Shown: one piece after another, positions 28,528-36,567 of the stretch
Numbering within the stretch: the first letter of the stretch is position 1
How the letters are laid out: each line of letters begins with the position of its first letter
Assembly: GCF_042646165.1 (NCBI RefSeq)
Contig: NZ_JBHRTC010000015.1
DNA: 64,000 nt
DNA from: Microbaculum marinum
GTDB taxonomy: Bacteria; Pseudomonadota; Alphaproteobacteria; Rhizobiales; Tepidamorphaceae
Direction: 5' to 3' (one strand)
Notes under the pieces: model-generated
Database searches by the model: none
Told to the model about the DNA's origin: nothing
What the model saw: the letters and a program-made list of their open reading frames with translations, nothing else
Made by a program: the position numbers and the translations under genes

Positions 28528-28661
28528 GTACCGCGTCCCGGCGGCGTTCTGTCTGCGTCACCGATTTTTTCATCGCCAGATGCCGCCGTCGCCTCCGTGC
28601 GACGATGACCAGCGCCGCTTAGGCCGGCGGGCTCTTCTGTATTCGAACGAAGGGATCGGAA

Positions 28662-29048
28662 ATGGAAACGATATCGCATAACCCGATTTCCGGCATCTAT
28701 GCAGCAACTGACGACTATGTGCATGCCATGGAGGTCCGCAATCCCGAACGCTTCCTCTTTGTAAGCGGTACTATGGGGCTCGATGCGGACGGGGCAGCCG
28801 GCAGGACGCTCGAGGAGCAACTCGACCTGATCTGGGCCAACATCCGCACGATACTGGCAAGCGCCGCCATGAGCGTGGACAATATCGTCCGGGTGACCAG
28901 CTATCTGAGGGATGGCGCCTTTGCTCAGGCCAACGCATCGGCACGGGTCGCCGCGCTCGGCGGGCGCGTCGTTCCGACGACCGGAATCGTTGCCGAAACA
29001 CTGTCACCCGACTGGTTCGTTGAAATCGAGGTTATTGCCGCAGGTTGA
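28662..29048 (+). CDS. RidA/YjgF-family protein
   Basis: 128 residues of the RidA (YER057c/YjgF/UK114) fold. VSGTMGLDADG, EEQLDLIWANIRTILASAAMSVDNIVRVTSYL and WFVEIEVIAAG are family blocks. RidA enzymes hydrolyse reactive enamine/imine intermediates from PLP enzymes. The arginine before the C-terminal EIE that marks catalytic RidA (usually RxxxE) is not obvious here (SPDWFVEIE), so this may be a non-archetypal RID member of unknown substrate. It faces the DUF1150 gene across a strong terminator. Confidence 0.82.
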   Translation: METISHNPISGIYAATDDYVHAMEVRNPERFLFVSGTMGLDADGAAGRTLEEQLDLIWANIRTILASAAMSVDNIVRVTSYLRDGAFAQANASARVAALGGRVVPTTGIVAETLSPDWFVEIEVIAAG

Positions 29049-29082
29049 GCCGGAAGAGTCGTATGGTATCACCAGACAAACC

Positions 29083-29108
29083 AAACGCCGGGCAACAGCC
29101 CGGCGTTT
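29083..29108. terminator. Bidirectional terminator between ridA-like and DUF1150 genes
   Basis: A perfect 11-bp stem AAACGCCGGGC/GCCCGGCGTTT with loop AACA. The A and T runs at the stem base make it work for both convergent genes (stops at 29048 and 29133). Confidence 0.88.
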
Positions 29109-29132
29109 GCGTTCTGGTCCTGCCGCATGGCG

Positions 29133-29405
29133 TCAGTGCAGGCTGACGGTCTGCAATTCGTGCTCGACGGCACCGGCGCGTGCCGCATCCTCGCTGTCGG
29201 TCAGCATGATCGGGGTGCCGTCGGCGGCGCTCAGCATGAACAACCGGATGCCCGGCGCCATCTCGGGCGCCTCGGGAAACAGGTCCTTCAGGACTTCCGA
29301 CATGATCGGACGCACATAGGCGATCCGCCCGCCGCCGATCTTTGCCAGCATCTCCGGCGAGATGGTGGGCTTGTGGTCGTCCCGGTGATTGGTGTTGTGT
29401 TCCAT
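29133..29405 (-). CDS. DUF1150 family protein
   Basis: A 90-residue DUF1150 protein restricted to alphaproteobacteria. LAKIGGGRIAYVRPIMSEVLKDLFPEAPEMAPGIRLFML and ADGTPIMLTDSEDAA with C-terminal ELQTVSLH are the family core. Function is unknown. It is usually found directly downstream of an Hsp20 gene, as here (88 bp after hsp20 on the same strand), so it is probably heat- or stress-induced with it. Confidence 0.85.
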   Translation of the reverse strand: MEHNTNHRDDHKPTISPEMLAKIGGGRIAYVRPIMSEVLKDLFPEAPEMAPGIRLFMLSAADGTPIMLTDSEDAARAGAVEHELQTVSLH

Positions 29406-29492
29406 CCTACTCGTACCTCTTGCTGTTACTCGGCTCGATTGCCGTCCCGCATCCGAGCGTGCGGGCGCTTACCTCCCTGTATCGAGTGCTCC

Positions 29493-29921
29493 CTACGGGG
29501 CGCTTCGGATCTCGATGGTGCGGATAACCCGCTCGGGCTCCGGCCGTTCGAGATCTATGGTCAGAAGTCCGTTTTCCAGCGATGCGCCGGTCACCTCCAT
29601 GCCGTCTGCCAGAACGAACGTGCGCTGGAACTGACGGGCCGCAATGCCGCGGTGGAGGTACTCGCGTTCGGGATCGTCGTTCTGGCGACCGCGGATGGCG
29701 AGTTGGCTTTCCTCAAGCGTCACGTCCAGTTCGTCGCGGGAAAAGCCGGCGACTGCAAGCGTGATGCGAAGCATCGCAGGTCCGCCGTCGCCGTTTCGCA
29801 GCCGTTCGATGTTGTAGGGCGGGTAACCGTCCCCCGCACTCCTGGACGCGCGGTCGATCAGGCGCTCGATGCCGTCGAAACCGAGCAGATACGGGCTGTT
29901 CAAGGTAGGTACGCGTGTCAT
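29493..29921 (-). CDS. Small heat-shock protein Hsp20
   Basis: A 142-residue alpha-crystallin domain chaperone. PPYNIERL, ITLAVAGFSRDELDVTLEESQLAIRGR, EYLHRGIAARQFQRTFVLADGMEVTGASLENGLLTIDLER is the IbpA-like domain of rhizobial small Hsps. It holds unfolding proteins soluble. The ATG at 29921 (MTRVPTLNSPYLLGFDGIE) fits the family, with GAGGA about 11 bases upstream; the frame extends further without homology. No clear ROSE thermometer is visible to me. The 277-bp gap to ugpC contains no gene I can support. Confidence 0.9.
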   Translation of the reverse strand: MTRVPTLNSPYLLGFDGIERLIDRASRSAGDGYPPYNIERLRNGDGGPAMLRITLAVAGFSRDELDVTLEESQLAIRGRQNDDPEREYLHRGIAARQFQRTFVLADGMEVTGASLENGLLTIDLERPEPERVIRTIEIRSAP

Positions 29922-30198
29922 TTCGTGCAAAGTCCTCGTGATCAAGCGACCTTGTGGCGGGCCCATCCGGCACCCGGTCCCGGCGACCTTCGGTCCTCCG
30001 GTTGACTACGATATGGTGCTGCTCAGGCAGGCGTTCAAGCGATGGCGAGGGGCCGGTCGCAGACCGCAGGCCGCACGGCGCGTGGCCTGGCCAAAGTCCG
30101 GAACAGGCTGGTCCTGGCGCGGATTCATGTCGCGCAGAATGTCGTCGAACCGGCCCGATGCAGGCACCCGCCGCACTGCCGGGAGACGCACCCGATGA

Positions 30199-31272
30199 TC
30201 AGATGCGCTGGCCGGTTTCGGCGTCGAACAGGTGGACTGACCCGCGGCGGGTATGGACCGGCAGCACCGCGCCGGCCTCGTGCTCGACATAGCCCGCCGC
30301 GCGAACGGTCGCATCGTGGCCGTCGCCGACCTGTCCGTGGATCAGCGATTCCGCCCCGATCGGCTCCACGCCGGAGACGGTGAGATCGAACGCGACGGCT
30401 CCCGGGCCTCCGGTGCCCGGCTGCAGTTCCTCCGGCCGGACGCCGATCAGCAGGGACGGCCGGACGATGTCTCCGTGAATAGGCATCGCAATCGGCCGGG
30501 CGGCCCCGGACAAGCGCAAACCGTCGGGTCCCGCCTGCGCCGGAATCAGGTTCATCGGCGGCGAGCCGATGAAGCCCGCCACGAAGGCGCTTGCCGGCTT
30601 CTCGTAGACCTCCATCGGCGTTCCGATCTGCTCCAGCCTCCCGGCGTTCATGACCACCAGTTCGTCGGCCAGCGTCATCGCCTCGAGCTGGTCATGGGTC
30701 ACGTAGACGCTGGTGGTGCCCAGGTGGCGCTGCAGGCGCCTCAGTTCGATCCGCATCTGGACGCGCAGCTTGGCGTCCAGGTTCGACAGAGGCTCGTCGA
30801 AGAGGAAAACCTTCGGATCGCGGACGATGGCGCGGCCCATTGCGACGCGCTGGCGCTGACCGCCCGACAGCTGGTGCGGCTTGCGCGACAGCATCGCCTC
30901 GATGGAAAGAGCGGTTGCAGCTTCGCGCACCTTGCGGTCGATCTCGGGCTTCGGCACTCGCCGGTTGCGGAGGCCGTAGGCCATGTTGTCGTAGACCGAC
31001 ATGTGCGGATAAAGCGCGTAGTTCTGGAACACCATGGCGATGTCGCGTTCGGCCGGCTCGCGGTCGTTGACGATCTGTCCGCCGATCGAGATCTCGCCGG
31101 CCGTGACGGCCTCGAGCCCGGCAATCATCCGCAACAGCGTCGACTTTCCGCAGCCGGACGGCCCGACCAGGACGCAGAGCTTGCCATCCCCGATCCGGAG
31201 GTCGACCGACTTCACCGCTTCGAAGCCACCCGGATAGACCTTGCGGACGCCGCTGAGGCCAACCTCGGCCAT
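30199..31272 (-). CDS. ugpC: UgpC-type ABC transporter ATPase
   Basis: A 357-residue sugar-type (MalK/UgpC) ATPase. Walker A GPSGCGKST (37-45), Q-loop MVFQNYALYPHMSV, signature LSGGQRQRVAMGRA, Walker B VFLFDEPLSNLDAKLR, H-loop YVTHDQLEAM. The C-terminal TOBE region (about 240-357) is the regulatory part. It drives import by UgpA/UgpE. It is last of ugpBAEC, with its ATG 1 bp from the ugpE stop. Confidence 0.93.
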   Translation of the reverse strand: MAEVGLSGVRKVYPGGFEAVKSVDLRIGDGKLCVLVGPSGCGKSTLLRMIAGLEAVTAGEISIGGQIVNDREPAERDIAMVFQNYALYPHMSVYDNMAYGLRNRRVPKPEIDRKVREAATALSIEAMLSRKPHQLSGGQRQRVAMGRAIVRDPKVFLFDEPLSNLDAKLRVQMRIELRRLQRHLGTTSVYVTHDQLEAMTLADELVVMNAGRLEQIGTPMEVYEKPASAFVAGFIGSPPMNLIPAQAGPDGLRLSGAARPIAMPIHGDIVRPSLLIGVRPEELQPGTGGPGAVAFDLTVSGVEPIGAESLIHGQVGDGHDATVRAAGYVEHEAGAVLPVHTRRGSVHLFDAETGQRI

Positions 31273-31273
31273 G

Positions 31274-32122
31274 CTATTTCTCCTGTTCGATGAGGCCCTG
31301 CACGAACAGCCGCTGCATCAGCAGGATCACGACGACCGGCGGCAGCATGGCGAGGATCGCGGTCGCCATGATCAGGTGCCAGAGCGGCTCGGAATCGGGC
31401 ACCGCAACCATCCGCTGGATACCCATGACGGCGGTGTAGTAGCTGGCGTCCGTGGTCACCAGCAGCGGCCACAGGTACTGGTTCCAGCCGTAGATGAAGA
31501 GGATCACGAACAGCGCTGCGATGTTGGTGCGCGACAACGGCAGCAGGATGTCGCGGAAGAACTTCATCGGCCCGGCGCCGTCGATGCGCGCCGCTTCCGT
31601 CAGTTCGTCCGGGATCGTCAGGAAGACCTGACGGAACAGGAAGGTGGCGGTGGCAGAGGCGACCAGCGGCATGATGAGGCCCGCATAGCTGTTCAGCAGG
31701 CCGAGCGAGGCTGCGACCTCGTAGGTCGGCAGGATCCGCACCTCGACGGGCAGCATCAGCGTCAGGAAGATGATCCAGAAGGCCGCCAGCCGGAACGGGA
31801 ACCGGAAGTAGACGATGGCGAATGCCGAGAGGAGGGACACCGTGATCTTGCCGGCCGCGATGCCGAGCGCCATGATCGTGCTGTTGACCAGCATCAGGCC
31901 GATTGGCGGTGCCCCGGCGGTCGACTCGCCCCGGGACAGCACCTGCCAGTAGTTCTCAAGCAGCCGGTCGCCGGGCCACATCGGCATCAGCCCGGAGAGG
32001 AAGTCGCTCGGCCCGTGCGTCGAGGCGACGAAGGCGATCCACACCGGCAGCGCCACGAACCCGGCGCCCAGCACCAGCGTCAGGTGCGTCAGGACGGTCA
32101 GTAGCGGGCGGCGTTCAACCAT
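31274..32122 (-). CDS. ugpE: UgpE, glycerol-3-phosphate ABC permease
   Basis: A 282-residue inner-membrane permease with six membrane helices and the cytoplasmic EAA loop EAARIDGAGPMKFFRDILLPLS that docks on the ATPase. C-terminal GLIEQEK and the PVEVRILPTYEVAASLGLLNSYAGLI block match UgpE. The ATG at 32122 is 8 bp after ugpA. Confidence 0.92.
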   Translation of the reverse strand: MVERRPLLTVLTHLTLVLGAGFVALPVWIAFVASTHGPSDFLSGLMPMWPGDRLLENYWQVLSRGESTAGAPPIGLMLVNSTIMALGIAAGKITVSLLSAFAIVYFRFPFRLAAFWIIFLTLMLPVEVRILPTYEVAASLGLLNSYAGLIMPLVASATATFLFRQVFLTIPDELTEAARIDGAGPMKFFRDILLPLSRTNIAALFVILFIYGWNQYLWPLLVTTDASYYTAVMGIQRMVAVPDSEPLWHLIMATAILAMLPPVVVILLMQRLFVQGLIEQEK

Positions 32123-32130
32123 TCCGGCGC

Positions 32131-33015
32131 TCAGTAGTGCACGCGCCGCTCGATGAAGCGGAACTGGATGACCGTGAGCGCGATGACGACGATCATCAGT
32201 ATCACCGACTGGGCCGCCGAGGAGCCGAGGTTGAGGCCGATGAAGCCGTCGCGGAACACCTTGTACACGAGGATCGTGGTCGCTTGGCCCGGCCCGCCAT
32301 TTGTGGTCGCGTGGACGATGCCGAAGGTATCGAAGAAGGCGTAGACGAGGTTCACCACGACGAGGAAGAACGTTGTCGGCGACAACAGCGGCAGCGTGAT
32401 CGTGAAAAATCGCTTCACCGGCCCCGCCCCGTCGATGGCACCGGCTTCCAGCAGCGAGCGCGGGATCGACTGCAGGCCGGCGAGAAAGAAGACAAAGTTG
32501 TAGGAAACCTGCTTCCAGGCGGCCGCGACGATGATCAGGATCATCGCCTGCTCGCCGTCGAGCACGTGGTTCCAGGAGACGCCGAGACCCCTCAGGAGAT
32601 AGGCGATGATTCCGATCGAAGGATTGAACATCAGCCACCACAGCACCCCGGCCAGGACCGGCGCGACGGCATAGGGCCAGATCACCAGGGTCTTGTAGAC
32701 GGTCGATCCGCGCAGCACCCGGTCGGCGGCGACCGCCAGCAGCAGCGCGAGACCCATCGACAGGATGGCCGTTGCCGCGGAGAACACCACGGTTACCCGG
32801 ACGACGGCGAGATAATTCGGGTCCTCGAACAGCCGGACGAAATTGTCGAGGCCCACAAACTTCACCGACAGGCCGAAGGCGTCCTGACGCAGCACCGACT
32901 GATAGATCGCCTGGCTTGCCGGCCACAGGAAGAACACGCCGGTGATTGCAAGCTGCGGGGCGAGCAGCGCGGCGGGCAGCCAGACGCCGGCGAAACTGAC
33001 GCGCTTGTCCGTCAT
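32131..33015 (-). CDS. ugpA: UgpA, glycerol-3-phosphate ABC permease
   Basis: A 294-residue permease with six membrane helices, LLAPQLAITGVFFLWPASQAIYQS at the N-terminus and the EAA loop EAGAIDGAGPVKRFFTITLPLL. GLNLGSSAAQSVILM and IQFRFIERRVHY at the end are UgpA-like. It pairs with UgpE to form the channel. It lies 57 bp after ugpB. Confidence 0.92.
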   Translation of the reverse strand: MTDKRVSFAGVWLPAALLAPQLAITGVFFLWPASQAIYQSVLRQDAFGLSVKFVGLDNFVRLFEDPNYLAVVRVTVVFSAATAILSMGLALLLAVAADRVLRGSTVYKTLVIWPYAVAPVLAGVLWWLMFNPSIGIIAYLLRGLGVSWNHVLDGEQAMILIIVAAAWKQVSYNFVFFLAGLQSIPRSLLEAGAIDGAGPVKRFFTITLPLLSPTTFFLVVVNLVYAFFDTFGIVHATTNGGPGQATTILVYKVFRDGFIGLNLGSSAAQSVILMIVVIALTVIQFRFIERRVHY

Positions 33016-33072
33016 TGCAGGGACCCTGGACGGCGGACCGGCACCGGCCCGCCGTCCGGAGCTGGAACCGCC

Positions 33073-34413
33073 TCAGGACGCGTTCTGGTCTTCGAACTCG
33101 CGCAGCAGCCGGTTGCCGCGCTCGACGGCGTCGTCGAGCCCCTGCTCGGCGGACTTCGCGCCGGACCAGACCTCCTCGAGCTCCTCGTTGATGACGTCGC
33201 GGATCTGGACGAAGTTGCCCAGGCGCAAGCCCTTGGAGTTCTCGGTCGGCGGGTTCAGGTTCATCTGCAGAACCGAGGTGTCGGCGCCCGGGTTCTCCTT
33301 GTAGTAGCCCTGCTCCCTGGTGAGGTCGTAGGCGGCGGTTGTGATCGGCAGGTAGCCGGTCTCCTCGTGCCACCAGGACTGCACTTCCGGCGAGGACAGG
33401 TAGGTGAAGAACTTCGCCGCGCCCTTGTATTCCTCGTCGCCGTGGCCGGACAGGACCCACAGGGTGGCGCCGCCGATGATCGAGTTCTGGGGCGCGCCGT
33501 CGACGTCCTCGTAGTAGGGCAGCATGCCGACGCCGACGTCGAAGTCCTTGGCGTTGGTGCGAATGCCGGCGAGCGCGGCGGACGAGTTCATGTACATGGC
33601 GCATTCGCCCGAATAGAACTTCGGCGCCGAATCCGAGCGGCGGCCGCCGTAGTCGAATATCTTCGACTTCTGCCACTCCGCCATGTTGGCGATGTGCCGC
33701 TTCTGCAGCGGGCCGTTGAACTCCAGAACGGTGTCGATACCGCCGAAGCCGTTGGCGTTGGAGGCGAAGGGCACATTGTGCAGGGACGAGAAGTTCTCGA
33801 GCTGCACCCAGGACTGCCAGCCGGTGGTGAAGCCGCACGGTGCCGCGCCGGCATCGATGATCTTCCTGGAGAACTCTTCGACGTCGCCCCAGGTCTTCGG
33901 CGGCGTGTTCGCATCGAGCCCTGCCTTCTCGAAGACGTTCTTGTTGTAGTAGAGGATCGGCGTCGAGGAGTTGAACGGCATCGACAGCATGTTGCCGTCG
34001 GTGTCGGTGTAGTAGCCGACGACGGCCTGCAGATAGGCGTTCGGGTCGAACGGCTCGCCGGACTTCTCCATCAGCTCGTAGACCGGATAGATCGCGCCCT
34101 TGGCGGCCATCATCGTTCCGGTGCCGACCTCGAAGACCTGGACGATGGTCGGATGCTCCCTGGCGCGGAACGCCGCGATCGCCGCCGTCATCGTCTCGGT
34201 GTAGTTGCCCTTGTAGACCGGCACGACCTGGTAGTCGGACTGGGTGGCGTTGAAGTCGCTTGCGATCTTCTCGACCTTCTGGCCGAGTTCGCCGCCCATC
34301 GCGTGCCACCATACGACTTCGGTGGCCGCATGGGCGGCGCTGGAACCGAGCGCCACACCGGCCAGCGCGGCGCCCGTCAGCGCGATGCTTCCGGCGGTCC
34401 GGAAAATGTTCAT
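33073..34413 (-). CDS. ugpB: UgpB, glycerol-3-phosphate-binding protein
   Basis: A 446-residue periplasmic binding protein with a signal peptide (cleavage near AHA-A, residue 29). It reads close to E. coli UgpB along its length: VVWWHAMGGELGQKVE, VPVYKGNYTETMTAAIAAFR, QVFEVGTGTMM, LSMPFNSSTPILYYNK, WQSWVQLENFSSLHNVPFASNANGF and KGLRLGNFVQIRDVI. Family ligands are sn-glycerol-3-phosphate and its diesters. ATG 34413 has an excellent AAGGAGG. A PHO-box-like element is upstream, which fits phosphate control known for ugp. Confidence 0.94.
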   Translation of the reverse strand: MNIFRTAGSIALTGAALAGVALGSSAAHAATEVVWWHAMGGELGQKVEKIASDFNATQSDYQVVPVYKGNYTETMTAAIAAFRAREHPTIVQVFEVGTGTMMAAKGAIYPVYELMEKSGEPFDPNAYLQAVVGYYTDTDGNMLSMPFNSSTPILYYNKNVFEKAGLDANTPPKTWGDVEEFSRKIIDAGAAPCGFTTGWQSWVQLENFSSLHNVPFASNANGFGGIDTVLEFNGPLQKRHIANMAEWQKSKIFDYGGRRSDSAPKFYSGECAMYMNSSAALAGIRTNAKDFDVGVGMLPYYEDVDGAPQNSIIGGATLWVLSGHGDEEYKGAAKFFTYLSSPEVQSWWHEETGYLPITTAAYDLTREQGYYKENPGADTSVLQMNLNPPTENSKGLRLGNFVQIRDVINEELEEVWSGAKSAEQGLDDAVERGNRLLREFEDQNAS

Positions 34414-34489
34414 GGAGATCCTCCTTCGGGTCGGCGTCCCGCTCGACGCCCCAAGGAGGCAGGCGTTATCACCGCCGCCTGACGGACCG

Positions 34490-34518
34490 ATTGCAGTTTG
34501 ATTGCGAAACGGTGACAG
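34490..34518 (-). promoter_or_regulatory. PHO-box-like direct repeats upstream of ugpB
   Basis: On the minus strand three 7-mers follow each other at exact 11-bp spacing: CTGTCAC, CGTT, TCGCAAT, CAAA, CTGCAAT. The PhoB consensus is CTGTCAT-N4-CTGTCAT; the first unit fits in six of seven bases, the others less well. It ends 77 bp before the ugpB ATG. A -10 is not clear. Confidence 0.5.
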
Positions 34519-34551
34519 CCTGTGGAGGGCGGCCGCCAAAATCGCCGCCTG

Positions 34552-35373
34552 CTACACCGCGGATTCGATCCGGCTCCTGACGGTTGCCATGACCTCGTCG
34601 CGATCACGCGTCCACCAGTCGAGCTCGGAGAAGATCTCGACCTCGTAGAGACCGTCGTAGCCGACGCCCTCCACCCAGGAGCGGATCTTCGGGATATCGA
34701 TGACGCCGTCGCCCATCATGCCGCGGTCGGTGAGAAGATGCCTCGTCGGCACCAGCCAGTCGCAGACATGGAAGGCGAGGATCCGCTCCTTGCCCGCGCG
34801 CCGGATCTGCGCCTCGAGTTCGGGATCCCACCACAGGTGGTACACGTCGACGGCCAGCCCGACGCCGTCGCCGAGCCGGTCGCACAGGTCATTGGCCTGC
34901 CCCAGCGTGTTCACCGACGCCCGGTCGGCCGCGTACATCGGGTGCAACGGCTCGATCGCCAGCGGCATGCCGGCCGGCCGGGCATGGTCGAGCAGCGCGC
35001 CGAGGCCGTCCTCGATCTGGGCCCGAGCGTCGGCAAGGTCCTTCGATCCCTCCGGCAGCCCGCCCGCGACGAGAACCAGGCAGTTGGCGCCGATCGCCAC
35101 CGCCTCGTCGACCGCCCGCCGGTTGTCGTCGAGCGCCGCCTGGCGCCCGGCCGGCGTCGGCGCGGTGAACATCCCGGCCCGACACAGGCCGGTGACCTCC
35201 AGCCCGGAGTCGCGGATCATCCGCGCCGATTCACCGATGCCGGCCGCCTGCACCAGATCGCGCCAGGGCGAGATGCCGGCAAAGCCGTGCCGGACGCAGC
35301 CCTCGACGCATTGCCGCAGGTCGCAGCCCTCCACCGTCGCGCTGTTGAGCGAGGCCTTCGAAGAATCCGCCAT
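34552..35373 (-). CDS. Sugar phosphate isomerase/epimerase-like TIM barrel (I)
   Basis: A 273-residue xylose-isomerase-like TIM barrel (COG1082). Likely metal ligands lie in AIEPLHPM, AVDVYHLWWDP, FHVCDW and YEVEIFSELDWW. GLEVTGLCRAGMFTA is the second strand. Substrate is unknown; relatives are ketose epimerases, inosose dehydratases or hydroxypyruvate isomerases. It is the last gene of the tct/sugar-acid run, 5 bp after the DUF993 gene. A 138-bp gap with the ugpB promoter follows. Confidence 0.85.
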   Translation of the reverse strand: MADSSKASLNSATVEGCDLRQCVEGCVRHGFAGISPWRDLVQAAGIGESARMIRDSGLEVTGLCRAGMFTAPTPAGRQAALDDNRRAVDEAVAIGANCLVLVAGGLPEGSKDLADARAQIEDGLGALLDHARPAGMPLAIEPLHPMYAADRASVNTLGQANDLCDRLGDGVGLAVDVYHLWWDPELEAQIRRAGKERILAFHVCDWLVPTRHLLTDRGMMGDGVIDIPKIRSWVEGVGYDGLYEVEIFSELDWWTRDRDEVMATVRSRIESAV

Positions 35374-35378
35374 GTCGT

Positions 35379-36548
35379 TCAGACTCCGATTCCGTGGGTC
35401 GCCATGACACGGGCGGCCCTGTCGGCCGCCTGGGAAGGATCGCGCAGCAGCCCGGCCTTGTCGGCAAGCCGCACGATCTCGGCCAGATGTACCGCCGAGC
35501 GCGCGCTCTCCTGGCCGCCGAGCATGGTGAAGTGGTCCTGGTGGCCGTTCAGATAGGCCATGAACACGATGCCGGTCTTGTAGAACCGTGTGGGCGCCTT
35601 GAAGATGTGGCGCGACAGCGGCACGGTCGGTGCGAACGTGTCGTGGTAGAGCGCGGTGTCGTTGCGTCTCAGCGCCACCAGCGCAGCGCTCGCCGCCGGG
35701 GCGATCGCGTCGAATATGCCGAGGAGGGCGTGCGAAAATCCTTCCGAGTCGCCCTCGATCAGGTCGGCATAGTTGAAGTCGTCGCCGGTATACATCCGGA
35801 CTCCGGAGGGCAGCCGGCGGCGCATGGCGATCTCCTTCTCGCTGCTCAGCAGCGAGATCTTGATGCCGTCGACCTTGTCGGCGTTGTCGGCGATCACCTT
35901 CAGGCAGACCTCCATCGCCGCCATGTGGTCGTCGTGTCCCCAGTAGCCGGCAAGTGCGGGGTCGAACATCTCGCCGAGCCAGTGCAGGATCACCGGCTCG
36001 CGAACCTGGGACAGTATGCGGCCGTAGACCCGTGCGTAATCGTCGGGAGAGCTGGCGCAGGCGGCCAGCGCCCGGCTCGCCATCAGGATGATCCGCCCGC
36101 CGGCGGCCTCGACCGCCGAGCACTGTTCCTCGTAGGCCGCGATGACGTCATCGATGGTTACGCCCGGCGTGACCGGAAGATGGTCTGTTCCGGCGCCGCA
36201 GGCGATGACCGCCTCGGGACCGAAGTCGCGGGCGCAGTCGACCGACCGGCGGATCAGCTCCAGCGCGTTCGGCCACGACAGGCCCATGCCGCGCTGCGCG
36301 GTATCCATCGATTCGGCGACGCCGAGCCCGAGGCTCCACAGATGGCGGCGGAAGGCGAGCGTGGCATCCCAGTCGATGGCCTCGTCGAGCCAGGGATCGT
36401 TGTCTGCCATCGGGTCGCGCACCACGTGGGCGGCGCCATAGGCGATGCGCGGCAGCGGCGTGCCGTCGACGGCCGGGAAGCTGCGCGGATCCGACAGCGA
36501 ATAGCGCTCGACGCCGCCATCGGACGTGGGAAGGGAAAGACCGGTCAT
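35379..36548 (-). CDS. DUF993 protein, DHDPS-like aldolase fold
   Basis: A 389-residue DUF993 protein, annotated in databases as dihydrodipicolinate-synthase-family. The presumed Schiff-base lysine is K230 in VDGIKISLLSSEKE; ACGAGTDHLP, PVILHWLGEMFDP and MYTGDDFNYADLIEGDSEGFSHALLGIFD are other conserved blocks. DHDPS-family enzymes cleave or form C-C bonds of 2-keto acids. Next to a sugar-acid dehydratase and a Gfo/Idh oxidoreductase it may cleave a 2-keto-3-deoxy acid. That role is inferred; the family has no established reaction that I know. Confidence 0.82.
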   Translation of the reverse strand: MTGLSLPTSDGGVERYSLSDPRSFPAVDGTPLPRIAYGAAHVVRDPMADNDPWLDEAIDWDATLAFRRHLWSLGLGVAESMDTAQRGMGLSWPNALELIRRSVDCARDFGPEAVIACGAGTDHLPVTPGVTIDDVIAAYEEQCSAVEAAGGRIILMASRALAACASSPDDYARVYGRILSQVREPVILHWLGEMFDPALAGYWGHDDHMAAMEVCLKVIADNADKVDGIKISLLSSEKEIAMRRRLPSGVRMYTGDDFNYADLIEGDSEGFSHALLGIFDAIAPAASAALVALRRNDTALYHDTFAPTVPLSRHIFKAPTRFYKTGIVFMAYLNGHQDHFTMLGGQESARSAVHLAEIVRLADKAGLLRDPSQAADRAARVMATHGIGV

Positions 36549-36567
36549 CGCATGCCTCCCGGGCAGG

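Noticed and set aside
29446..29465. Hairpin CCCGCA/TGCGGG between hsp20 and the DUF1150 gene
   Set aside because: Only a 6-bp stem with an 8-base loop and no T tract; no better than chance in this composition.
29922..30198. Possible small gene or ROSE thermometer in the hsp20 upstream region
   Set aside because: Frames there have no start context or family pattern, and I could not find the U(U/C)GCU anti-Shine-Dalgarno element of ROSE.
31274..34312. Single 1012-codon minus frame spanning ugpE, ugpA and most of ugpB
   Set aside because: Only its last 282 codons are UgpE. Upstream of 32122 it is out of frame with ugpA and ugpB, so it is not a fusion.
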